NCBI GenBank assembly: GCA_018968815.1
Contig: JAGWZL010000017.1
Span: 1-39,529 of the forward strand
Length of the DNA stretch: 39,529 nt
From: Verrucomicrobiota bacterium
Lineage (GTDB): Bacteria > Chlamydiota > Chlamydiia > Chlamydiales > SM23-39
Direction of reading: 5' to 3'
Part shown: one piece after another, positions 32,595 to 39,529 of the stretch
How positions within the stretch are numbered: position 1 is the stretch's first letter
Layout of the letters: each line of letters opens with the position of its first letter
Position numbers and translations under genes: made by a program
Notes under the pieces: model-generated
Told to the model about the DNA's origin: nothing
Database searches by the model: none
What the model saw: the letters and a program-made list of their open reading frames with translations, nothing else

Positions 32595-33326
32595 ATGCCC
32601 ATAAATCGAACGGAATCACGTCCCTCTTTCGTCGACGTCATGAGACGGGGAACGATGTGCAATATGCTTGGAGTTGTGGTGACGCACCCCCTCAAAGTGA
32701 TCCGCTATTGCCAACAAACAGGCGATCAAACGATCCGCATCACGGCGCGAGGTATTTTCCAGAGCCGAGGATTCACAGGCTTTTATCGAGGATTACCTCC
32801 TGAACTGAGCCTCACTGTTTTGAGAGGGCTTGTGGGTTGGCCCATCATGGTGAAGGGGTCAGAATCCCTCGAGCCATATATCCCAGACCCTTATGTTCGA
32901 CAGGTGCTCATCGGGTCTATCGTTGCCCTTTTCGATGGGATCGTGACCACTCCTTGGGAACAAAAGAAAATTCGGCGAGCTGTAGACGCCCCCTTGTCCA
33001 CACATCGATGGCAGGGATTGCCCATCAATTGCGCTCACCGATGGGTGAAACTGATCGCTTTCTTAATGGCGCAACAATACTTCAGTCAAAAGCAGCCTGA
33101 ACAACCAACCCTCGGAGAACGGCTCAAAGTGGGTTTGCAGGTAACGGGCGCTGTGGCCCTTGTCTCCACTCCGTTCGATCGGACCCATACACTGATCCAA
33201 GCGGGTCTATCCTCCTCGTCCAAACGCCCTTCTTGGCGTGGCATGTTGCTGTATATGCTCCCTCTTGGCATCAACACCATGCTGTCGAGTCTTTTTCTCG
33301 AAACATTGAAGGACCGATCCGGGTAA
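32595..33326 (+). CDS. Mitochondrial carrier (SLC25)-like protein
   Basis: The 243-residue product shows a three-fold repeat as in mitochondrial carriers. Each repeat has a helix with a Pro-x-[acidic]-x-x-[basic]-like motif: THPLKVIRY (P32), TTPWEQKKIRR (P120) and STPFDRTHT (P193), spaced 88 and 73 residues apart. The first repeat continues RGIFQSRGFTGFYRGLPPEL, the classic carrier G-[FLI]-Y-[RK]-G-x-x-P signature. The third ends SWRGMLLYMLPLGINTMLSS. The second lacks the aromatic-Arg-Gly box. It is somewhat shorter than the usual roughly 300 residues. No ribosome binding site is clear. Bacterial members are rare; the Legionella effector LncP is a known case that goes to host mitochondria. 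A similar role here is inference. Confidence 0.72.
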   Translation: MPINRTESRPSFVDVMRRGTMCNMLGVVVTHPLKVIRYCQQTGDQTIRITARGIFQSRGFTGFYRGLPPELSLTVLRGLVGWPIMVKGSESLEPYIPDPYVRQVLIGSIVALFDGIVTTPWEQKKIRRAVDAPLSTHRWQGLPINCAHRWVKLIAFLMAQQYFSQKQPEQPTLGERLKVGLQVTGAVALVSTPFDRTHTLIQAGLSSSSKRPSWRGMLLYMLPLGINTMLSSLFLETLKDRSG

Positions 33327-33390
33327 AATGGTGATAAAATGGAATGGGTATATGTTCCCTAAAATCTGAAGAACTGATATCCTCTCCCCC

Positions 33391-34641
33391 ATGTTAAAAT
33401 GGTTGTCAGATTACAACAAGCACCTGATTTTATTGAGCGTCGCTAGCGGAATTCTATTCGGGCTGTGGACCCCATCCCTGTTTGAATCGGTGCAATTTTT
33501 AGGCACCACTTTTATCAATCTGCTCAAATTATTCGCCCTCCCCCTGATTTGCTCCGCCCTGATCGCCGCTCTCGGAGACCTCTCCGGCAACCTCTCGACC
33601 CTCAAATCGCTTTCGAAAAAACTCGTTGGATACATGCTGGTCAGCGAGATCATGGCCGTGACGATTGCTCTGTGTTTGTTTAACCTCTTCAAGCCAGGCG
33701 TTGGCGGAGATGGCTCTCTCATTCTCAATGCTGGATTTCAACCAGTTGAGCATCAGGAATTTGGGTTTTCCCGCTTCGTTCTCTCGATCATTCCCGAAAA
33801 TATTTTTTATTCGCTGACGCATTTTGAGGTATTGCCGGTGGTGATTTTTTCGATTCTCTTTGGGTTGGGGTGTACCTTTGCTGGGGAGGCGGCTAGACCT
33901 TGTGTGAAGCTGGCGATTAGCATTCGAGAAGCATCGACGAAATGTTTGAATGGGGTGATGTTTTTAGCGCCGCTGGGCATTTTTGCTTTGGTGGGGTCAG
34001 GGGTGGCGCAGTCGCATCTTCATGGGGATTTAAAGATGAGTTTTCTCTCTTTGCTCTCTTTTGTGGCGGTGCTGATTCTAGGATTATTTTTACATGGGTT
34101 ATGGCAGCTGATCGCGGTTGCTGCGATCTCGAAGCAAAGAATGGGGAATATTCTTCAAAAAAGTTTACCTGTTTTTTCGACGGCTTTTGGCACTTCGAGC
34201 TCTTTGGCCACTCTGCCGGTTGCCATGCATGTGGCGGACTCTTTGGAGGCCAAGCCATTTGTGACACGGCTGATGCTCCCGATCTGCGCTTCGATCAACG
34301 TCGGCGGCATGATGATGTATGAGATGGGAGCGGCCCTCTTTTTTTCGCAGATGCTCGGATTAGATCTCACCCTGTCGCAGCAGATTTTGTTGGCGATCGC
34401 CTGCATTTTAGGCGGCATGGCAGAAGGGGGCATTCCTGAAACGAGCATGGTGAGTTTAATCGTGGTCTTTAAGATCGTCAATATTCCGCTTTCTGCCATC
34501 AGTTTTCTTTTGCCCTTAGATCGAATCATTGACCGTTTGCGCACGATGGTGAATATCTTTGGCAATATGTGTGGAGTCATTTTAGTCAGCAAGCTGACCG
34601 AAGAATCGCCCGCTGAGAGATTCACCCAAAACTCAGGTTAG
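33391..34641 (+). CDS. Dicarboxylate/amino acid:cation symporter (DAACS family)
   Basis: The 416-residue transporter has about eight membrane segments and two re-entrant loops. HP1 carries the serine-rich AFGTSSSLATLP; HP2 is GGMAEGGIPETSMVSL. In helix 7 the usual NMDGT is NVGGM, and in helix 8 the sequence is DRIIDRLRTMVNIFGNMCG. It retains the Asp, Arg and Asn that bind the amino acid substrate, but has Asn where sodium-coupled members have the final Asp. E. coli GltP, a proton-coupled glutamate carrier, also has Asn there. Import of glutamate, aspartate or a dicarboxylate driven by protons is therefore likelier than sodium coupling. It follows the carrier-like gene by 64 bases. Confidence 0.88.
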   Translation: MLKWLSDYNKHLILLSVASGILFGLWTPSLFESVQFLGTTFINLLKLFALPLICSALIAALGDLSGNLSTLKSLSKKLVGYMLVSEIMAVTIALCLFNLFKPGVGGDGSLILNAGFQPVEHQEFGFSRFVLSIIPENIFYSLTHFEVLPVVIFSILFGLGCTFAGEAARPCVKLAISIREASTKCLNGVMFLAPLGIFALVGSGVAQSHLHGDLKMSFLSLLSFVAVLILGLFLHGLWQLIAVAAISKQRMGNILQKSLPVFSTAFGTSSSLATLPVAMHVADSLEAKPFVTRLMLPICASINVGGMMMYEMGAALFFSQMLGLDLTLSQQILLAIACILGGMAEGGIPETSMVSLIVVFKIVNIPLSAISFLLPLDRIIDRLRTMVNIFGNMCGVILVSKLTEESPAERFTQNSG

Positions 34642-34676
34642 TAACCTGCGCGGCGGCCATAGAAGGTATCTACAAA

Positions 34677-34760
34677 GTAAGAATTCGTAACTTTCAGATC
34701 CATTTATACTTGCTCAGAAAAAAGAGTTCTCGATAGGCTCAAAAGATATTGGAACTCTAA
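34677..34760 (+). promoter_or_regulatory. Leader shared with the inverse autotransporter gene
   Basis: GTAAGAATTCGTAACTTT at 34677-34694 and ATAGGCTCA at about 34733 reappear in the same order before the gene at 4071. The sequence between them is not conserved. Confidence 0.45.
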
Positions 34761-37700
34761 ATGATCAGGTCGCTCTACAGGGCAATTTTTGTCTTCTTTT
34801 TTTTGTGCGGAATCCGAACGCGGCCATTAAACGCGGCCACATGGACCGGTGCTATGAGCTCTTCGTGGCTTGTCAATGGCAATTGGACGTCCCCTGCGAC
34901 AGCGCCAAATGCTACGGGCGCTGTCGCCATTTTTGGTCCAGCGGGTGGACTTACAGTTGCAGGAACGGGTCCAGTGACAGTGGGCCAAATCGAATTTAAT
35001 AATAGCAACACTGTTGAGATTACGACTTCTCCATTGAATTTTTCTGTCAGTTCGGGGAGTGCATCGATTGTGGATGGTTCATCAAACAGCGTGATCCACC
35101 AGATCCAAAGTGCAAGCATGGTCTTGGAGAGCGACTTGAATATCACACTGACTCAAACTGGCAGCGCCTTGGGTATTTCATCGCTGATCTCAGAATCAGG
35201 TTCGCATCAGATTACCATCAACGTACCAAGTTCTGTCAACCTGACAGGAAGCTCTGCGAATACGTTTTCTGGGGGAGTCAATCTACAAGCAGGCACATTG
35301 TATTTACAGATCAATGGACTTTTAGGTTCTGGGGGCGTGACGATGGCAAGCGGCACAAACATGGAACTAGGGACCTCGGCGACCTCTGTCTCCAATGCCA
35401 TTAGTTTTACGGGAGGTTCGGCGACCCTTTCCACGCAAGGCGGTGCGACAAAAACATTCAGCGGAGCGCTCACAGAAACTTCAGCGACAACCATTGTGGT
35501 GTCAGCCAACGGAACGGTCGTTTTTTCGAATACGAGCAACAATTATTCGGGAGGCACTCAAGTATCGGCAGGCACTTTGCAAGCGGGCGCTGCGAATGTT
35601 TTTGGTACGGGAGATGTTTCACTGACTGCGGGCTCGGCGAAACTCGATTTGCACAACTTCAACCAATCGGTGGGAGGCATATCTTCTGCAGGCACGGGCC
35701 AAACGATCGCTTTGGGAAGCGCTGTGTTGACGACCAGTGAGGCCTCTTCCGCTACGTTTAGTGGAGCGATCACAGGGAGCGGCGGTTCGATCATTTTTTC
35801 GGGATCGGGAACGCAAATTTTGGCAGGCACGCAAAAAACCTACACGGGTGGGTCTACGATCTCGTCAGGCGCCACAGTACAGATGGGGGGCAGCAGTGTT
35901 TTGCCATCGTCAGGTACGGTGACTGTCAACGGAACCTTGCAGCTACAAGGGACGACGCAATCCATCGGTCCTCTTGCGGGGACAACCGGATCCATCACCT
36001 CTTCGGCAGGAGCCGCGTTGACATCGACTTCCTCGAGTAGCACCTCTTATAGCGGCACCATTTCAGGGAATACCTCTTTGACCTTTGCGGGTTCTGGAGG
36101 CGCCGGTACTTTGACATTGGGGTCATCGAATAGTTATTCAGGAGGGACCACCATACAAAGTTCCGGCACGATCAGTATTAGCAATGACAATCAATTAGGC
36201 AATGCAGCAGGCACTTTAGCTTTCAACTCAGGAACTCTTCATGTGACCAATACGACCTCTTCGAATCGGGTGGTGACTTATACGGGAGGGGGGACTTTTA
36301 ATATCGACAACGCAGTGGTGTACAGTCTCTCTGGGGGCAGTGGAGTGGCTACAGGTTCTTTGACAAAAACAGGTTCAGGATCCATGACGCTGACTGGAAC
36401 GAACCAGTATACGGGAGGCTCCACGATCACGCAAGGGACGCTGACAATGGGAGGCAGTAGCGTGTTGCCATCTTCAGGCACAGTGACTGTCGATGGCACC
36501 TTGCAATTACAAGGAACGACGCAATCCATCGGTCCTCTTGCGGGGACAACCGGATCGATCACCTCTTCTGCAGGAGCCGCGTTGACATCGACTTCGTCGA
36601 GTAGCACCACTTACAATGGCACAATCTCAGGGAATACCTCTTTGACCTTTGCAGGTGCTGGAGGGGGTATGCTGACATTGGGAGCAGCCAATGGCTACAC
36701 TGGAGCCACCTCTATTCAAGGGGGCACTTTGCAAGCAGGGATTGCCAATATCATCTCTTCGAGCACCTCTTTGACGTTAAGCAACGTGGCGGGGGCTGTA
36801 TTCGATCTCAACAGTTTTAATCAAACGATCGGCACATTGTCTGGCGGCGGCACAACAGGGGGCAATATCACTTTGGGTTCTGCCACTTTGACCGTGACGC
36901 AAGGCTCCAATCAGACCTATGGCGGTCTCATTTCCGATGGCGGAAGCGTGGGTGGTCTTACCAAAGCAGGCGGATCTCGGCTGACGTTGTCTCAAGCCAC
37001 TTCTTATACAGGCGCCACTTCTATCCAAGCAGGCACATTGCAAGCAGGCGTTGCCAATGTCATTTCTTCGAGTGGCTCTTTGGCTTTGAGTAACGTCGCG
37101 GGCGCTGTGTTTGATCTCAACAGCTTAAACCAAAGTATCGGGACATTGTCTGGCGGCGGCACAACAGGGGGCAACATCACTTTAGGCTCGGCCACTTTGA
37201 CCGTGACGCAGGGCTCCAATCAGACCTATGGCGGTCTCATTTCAGATGGCGGAAGCGTGGGTAGTCTGACCAAAGCAGGCGCATCGCGGCTAACGTTGTC
37301 TCAAGCCACCTCTTATACAGGCGCCACTTCTATCCAAGCAGGCACGTTGCAAGCAGGCGTTGCCAACATTATTTCTTCGAGCGGTTCTGTGACGTTGAGT
37401 AACGTGGCGGGGGCTGTATTTGATCTCAACAATTTCAATCAAAGTATCAACACCTTATCGGGCGGTGGGGGTACAGGGGGCAACATCACTTTGGGTTCTG
37501 CCACCTTGACTGTGACGCAAGGCTCCAATCAGACCTATGGTGGTCTCATTTCCGATGGGGGAAGCGTGGGTAGTCTGACCAAAGCAGGCGCATCGCGGCT
37601 GACTTTATCTCAAGCAAACTCTTATACAGGCGCCACTTCTATCCAAGCAGGAACCTTGCAAGCAGGCATTGCCAACATCATTGCTTCGAGCGGCTCTTTG

Positions 37701-39529
37701 ACGTTGAGCAACGTCGCGGGGGCTGTGTTTGATCTCAACAATTTCAATCAAACGATCGGCACATTGTCGGGCGGTGGGGTCACGGGCGGCAATATCACTT
37801 TAGGCTCTGCTACTTTGACCGTGACGCAAGGCTCCAATCAGACCTATAGCGGTCTCATCTCCGATGGCGGAAGCGTGGGTAGTCTGACCAAAGCAGGCGC
37901 ATCGCGGCTGACGTTGTCTCAAGCCACTTCTTATACAGGCGCCACATCTATCCAAGCAGGCACGTTGCAAGCAGGCGTTGCCAATGTCATTTCTTCGAGC
38001 GGCTCTTTGACGTTAAGCAACGTGGCGGGGGCTGTGTTTGATCTCAACAGCTTAAACCAAAGTATCAACACTTTATCGGGCGGCGGCACAACAGGCGGCA
38101 ACATCACTTTAGGCACTGCCACACTGACTGTGACGCAAGGCTCCAATCAGACCTATGGCGGTCTCATTTCCGATGGAAGCAGCGGAGGAAAATTAACGAA
38201 GGCAGGCGCATCGCGGCTGACGTTGTCTCAAGCAAACTCTTATACAGGCGCCACATCTATCCAAGCAGGCACGTTGCAAGCAGGCATTGCCAACATCATT
38301 GCGTCGAGCGCCTCTTTGACGTTGAGCAACGTCGCGGGGGCGGTGTTTGATCTCAACAATTTCAATCAAACAATCGGCACATTGTCTGGCGGCGGCACAA
38401 CAGGAGGCAACATCACTTTAGGCACTGCCACACTGACTGTGACGCAAGGCTCCAATCAGACCTATGGCGGTCTCATTTCAGATGGGGGGAGTGGCGGCAG
38501 TCTGACGAAAGCGGGCGCATCGCGGCTGACTTTATCTCAAGCCACTTCTTATACGGGCGCAACTTCTATCCAAGCAGGCACGTTGCAAGCAGGCGTTGCC
38601 AATGTCATTGCCTCGAGCGGCTCTTTGGCTTTGAGCAACGTGGCGGGGGCTGTGTTTGATCTCAACAGCTTAAACCAAAGTATCGGCACTTTGTCTGGTG
38701 GCGGCACAACAGGCGGCAATATCACTTTGGGCACTGCCACACTGACTGTGACGCAAGGCTCCAATCAGACCTATGGCGGTCTTATTTCCGATGGAAGCAG
38801 TGGCGGCAGTTTGATTAAGGCGGGTGCATCGCGGCTGACGTTGTCTCAAGCCACCTCTTATACGGGCGCCACTTCTATCCAAGCAGGCACGTTGCAAGCA
38901 GGCGTTGCCAACATTATTTCTTCGAGCGGCTCTTTGACGTTGAGCAACGTGGCGGGGGCTGTATTTGATCTCAACAATTTTAATCAAAGTATCAACACCT
39001 TATCGGGCGGTGGGGTCACTGGCGGCAACATCACTTTGGGCACCGCTACACTGACTGTGACGCAAGGCTCGAATCAGACCTATGGCGGTCTCATTTCCGA
39101 TGGAAGCAGTGGCGGCAGTTTGATCAAGGCAGGCGGATCTCGGCTGACGTTGTCTCAAGCAAACTCTTATACAGGCGCCACTTCTATCCAAGCAGGCATT
39201 TTGCAAGCAGGCATTGCCAACATTATTGCGTCGAGCGCCTCTTTGACGTTGAGCAACGTCGCGGGGGCTGTGTTTGATCTCAACAATTTCAATCAAACGA
39301 TCGGCACATTGTCGGGCGGTGGGGTCACGGGCGGCAACATCACTTTAGGCTCTGCTACTTTGACCGTGACGCAAGGCTCCAATCAGACCTATAGCGGTCT
39401 CATTTCAGATAGCGGAAGCGTGGGTAGTCTGACCAAAGCAGGCGCATCGCGGCTGACGTTGTCTCAAGCCACTTCTTATACAGGCGCCACATCTATCCAA
39501 GCAGGCACGTTGCAAGCAGGCGTTGCTAA
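34761..39529 (+). CDS. Autotransporter-type repeat protein, 3' end outside the window
   Basis: The ATG at 34761 opens a frame that stays open to the last base (1589 codons and 2 bases). The start MIRSLYRAIFVFFFLCGIRT ending in PLNAA is a signal peptide. The mature chain is low in charge and rich in Gly, Ser, Thr, Asn and Ala, and has many copies of the autotransporter-associated beta-strand (PATR-like) pattern (YTGATSIQAGTLQAGVANV, NYSGGTQVSAGTLQAG), typical of a right-handed beta-helix passenger. A 216-base unit is present twice (35883 and 36447), then a 309-bp array runs from 36702 to the end. The barrel domain expected at the C-terminus is not in the window. The protein is probably surface-exposed and variable. 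Confidence 0.88.
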   Translation, partial: MIRSLYRAIFVFFFLCGIRTRPLNAATWTGAMSSSWLVNGNWTSPATAPNATGAVAIFGPAGGLTVAGTGPVTVGQIEFNNSNTVEITTSPLNFSVSSGSASIVDGSSNSVIHQIQSASMVLESDLNITLTQTGSALGISSLISESGSHQITINVPSSVNLTGSSANTFSGGVNLQAGTLYLQINGLLGSGGVTMASGTNMELGTSATSVSNAISFTGGSATLSTQGGATKTFSGALTETSATTIVVSANGTVVFSNTSNNYSGGTQVSAGTLQAGAANVFGTGDVSLTAGSAKLDLHNFNQSVGGISSAGTGQTIALGSAVLTTSEASSATFSGAITGSGGSIIFSGSGTQILAGTQKTYTGGSTISSGATVQMGGSSVLPSSGTVTVNGTLQLQGTTQSIGPLAGTTGSITSSAGAALTSTSSSSTSYSGTISGNTSLTFAGSGGAGTLTLGSSNSYSGGTTIQSSGTISISNDNQLGNAAGTLAFNSGTLHVTNTTSSNRVVTYTGGGTFNIDNAVVYSLSGGSGVATGSLTKTGSGSMTLTGTNQYTGGSTITQGTLTMGGSSVLPSSGTVTVDGTLQLQGTTQSIGPLAGTTGSITSSAGAALTSTSSSSTTYNGTISGNTSLTFAGAGGGMLTLGAANGYTGATSIQGGTLQAGIANIISSSTSLTLSNVAGAVFDLNSFNQTIGTLSGGGTTGGNITLGSATLTVTQGSNQTYGGLISDGGSVGGLTKAGGSRLTLSQATSYTGATSIQAGTLQAGVANVISSSGSLALSNVAGAVFDLNSLNQSIGTLSGGGTTGGNITLGSATLTVTQGSNQTYGGLISDGGSVGSLTKAGASRLTLSQATSYTGATSIQAGTLQAGVANIISSSGSVTLSNVAGAVFDLNNFNQSINTLSGGGGTGGNITLGSATLTVTQGSNQTYGGLISDGGSVGSLTKAGASRLTLSQANSYTGATSIQAGTLQAGIANIIASSGSLTLSNVAGAVFDLNNFNQTIGTLSGGGVTGGNITLGSATLTVTQGSNQTYSGLISDGGSVGSLTKAGASRLTLSQATSYTGATSIQAGTLQAGVANVISSSGSLTLSNVAGAVFDLNSLNQSINTLSGGGTTGGNITLGTATLTVTQGSNQTYGGLISDGSSGGKLTKAGASRLTLSQANSYTGATSIQAGTLQAGIANIIASSASLTLSNVAGAVFDLNNFNQTIGTLSGGGTTGGNITLGTATLTVTQGSNQTYGGLISDGGSGGSLTKAGASRLTLSQATSYTGATSIQAGTLQAGVANVIASSGSLALSNVAGAVFDLNSLNQSIGTLSGGGTTGGNITLGTATLTVTQGSNQTYGGLISDGSSGGSLIKAGASRLTLSQATSYTGATSIQAGTLQAGVANIISSSGSLTLSNVAGAVFDLNNFNQSINTLSGGGVTGGNITLGTATLTVTQGSNQTYGGLISDGSSGGSLIKAGGSRLTLSQANSYTGATSIQAGILQAGIANIIASSASLTLSNVAGAVFDLNNFNQTIGTLSGGGVTGGNITLGSATLTVTQGSNQTYSGLISDSGSVGSLTKAGASRLTLSQATSYTGATSIQAGTLQAGVA
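35883..36662 (+). repeat. Earlier duplicated unit in the autotransporter gene
   Basis: About 216 bp at 35883-36098 are repeated at 36447-36662, 564 bp (188 codons) apart, with a few differences. Both code for GGSSVLPSSGTVTV, LQLQGTTQSIGPLAGTTGSI and ISGNTSLTFAG. This is a second, more divergent repeat type, in the passenger before the 309-bp array. Confidence 0.85.
36702..39529 (+). repeat. Perfectly phased 309-bp (103-codon) tandem array
   Basis: Unit starts lie at 36702, 37011, 37320, 37629, 37938, 38247, 38556, 38865, 39174 and 39483: nine full units and the start of a tenth, with no insertion or deletion. Units share the opening YTGATSIQAGTLQAG (one copy TSIQAGILQAG) and differ in a few variable blocks (SLNQSIGTL, NFNQTIGTL, NFNQSINTL) that recombine among units. 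The array continues past the window. Confidence 0.95.

Noticed and set aside
34775-39296. Several short minus-strand frames opposite the autotransporter (MEPCVTV type)
   Set aside because: They repeat with the 309-bp period and are antisense shadows of the repeat protein.
36702-39529. Possible CRISPR array
   Set aside because: The repeats are 309 bp, contiguous without spacers and in frame with a coding sequence.

Overview
The window looks like a chromosomal stretch from an environmental (amoeba-associated) member of the Chlamydiales. The signs are a eukaryote-type ileS close to an unusually long lepB (in Chlamydia trachomatis these two are also neighbours), several small conserved-looking membrane or secreted proteins, large repeat-rich surface proteins and candidate secreted effectors with host-like folds. 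This placement is an inference from gene content; no rRNA or other direct taxonomic marker is present.

Layout. 1-3.8 kb: an FkbM-type methyltransferase (minus), then a plus-strand cluster of a phosphoribosyltransferase, a 2H cyclic phosphodiesterase fused to an archease-like domain, and the RNA ligase RtcB. 3.8-7.3 kb: a palindromic element, an inverse autotransporter with a beta-helix-like passenger, and an exported GNAT. 7.3-13 kb is an accessory region: a near-complete palindromic element, a lipoprotein, a secreted WD40 protein, a decapitated GNAT, half-elements, two out-of-order fragments of an AlbA_2/RecG-like gene, and a YhcG-type nuclease plus YafP-like GNAT pair flanked by inverted TTACGCA repeats. 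13.0-13.5 kb: tmRNA (ssrA, minus) with terminator, promoter and a leader of two duplicated hairpins. 13.5-21.2 kb: ileS, a histidine phosphatase, and on the minus strand a membrane protein, a VKOR-like protein, lepB and a conserved-looking secreted protein. 21.2-25.4 kb: a coiled-coil secreted protein interrupted in frame by a palindromic element, the NAD-salvage pair pncB-pncA, small membrane proteins and an MBL-fold hydrolase. 25.5-26.8 kb: a proline-rich repeat protein, possibly an effector. 26.9-32.6 kb: an EamA transporter and cyoE divergent from cyoABCD (cytochrome bo3 quinol oxidase). 32.6-34.6 kb: a mitochondrial-carrier-like protein and a DAACS-family symporter. 34.76 kb to the end: an open-ended autotransporter-type protein with a perfectly phased 309-bp repeat array.

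How it fits together. Housekeeping blocks (RNA repair, ribosome rescue, protein export, NAD salvage, quinol oxidase) alternate with host-interaction genes. Three kinds of roughly 160-170-bp palindromic, MITE-like sequences punctuate the window, both as whole palindromes and as halves. The halves tend to lie next to broken or trimmed genes, so these elements appear to have shaped the region. The most unusual items are the mitochondrial-carrier-like protein, the phosphodiesterase-archease fusion beside rtcB, and the element that has become part of a coding sequence.
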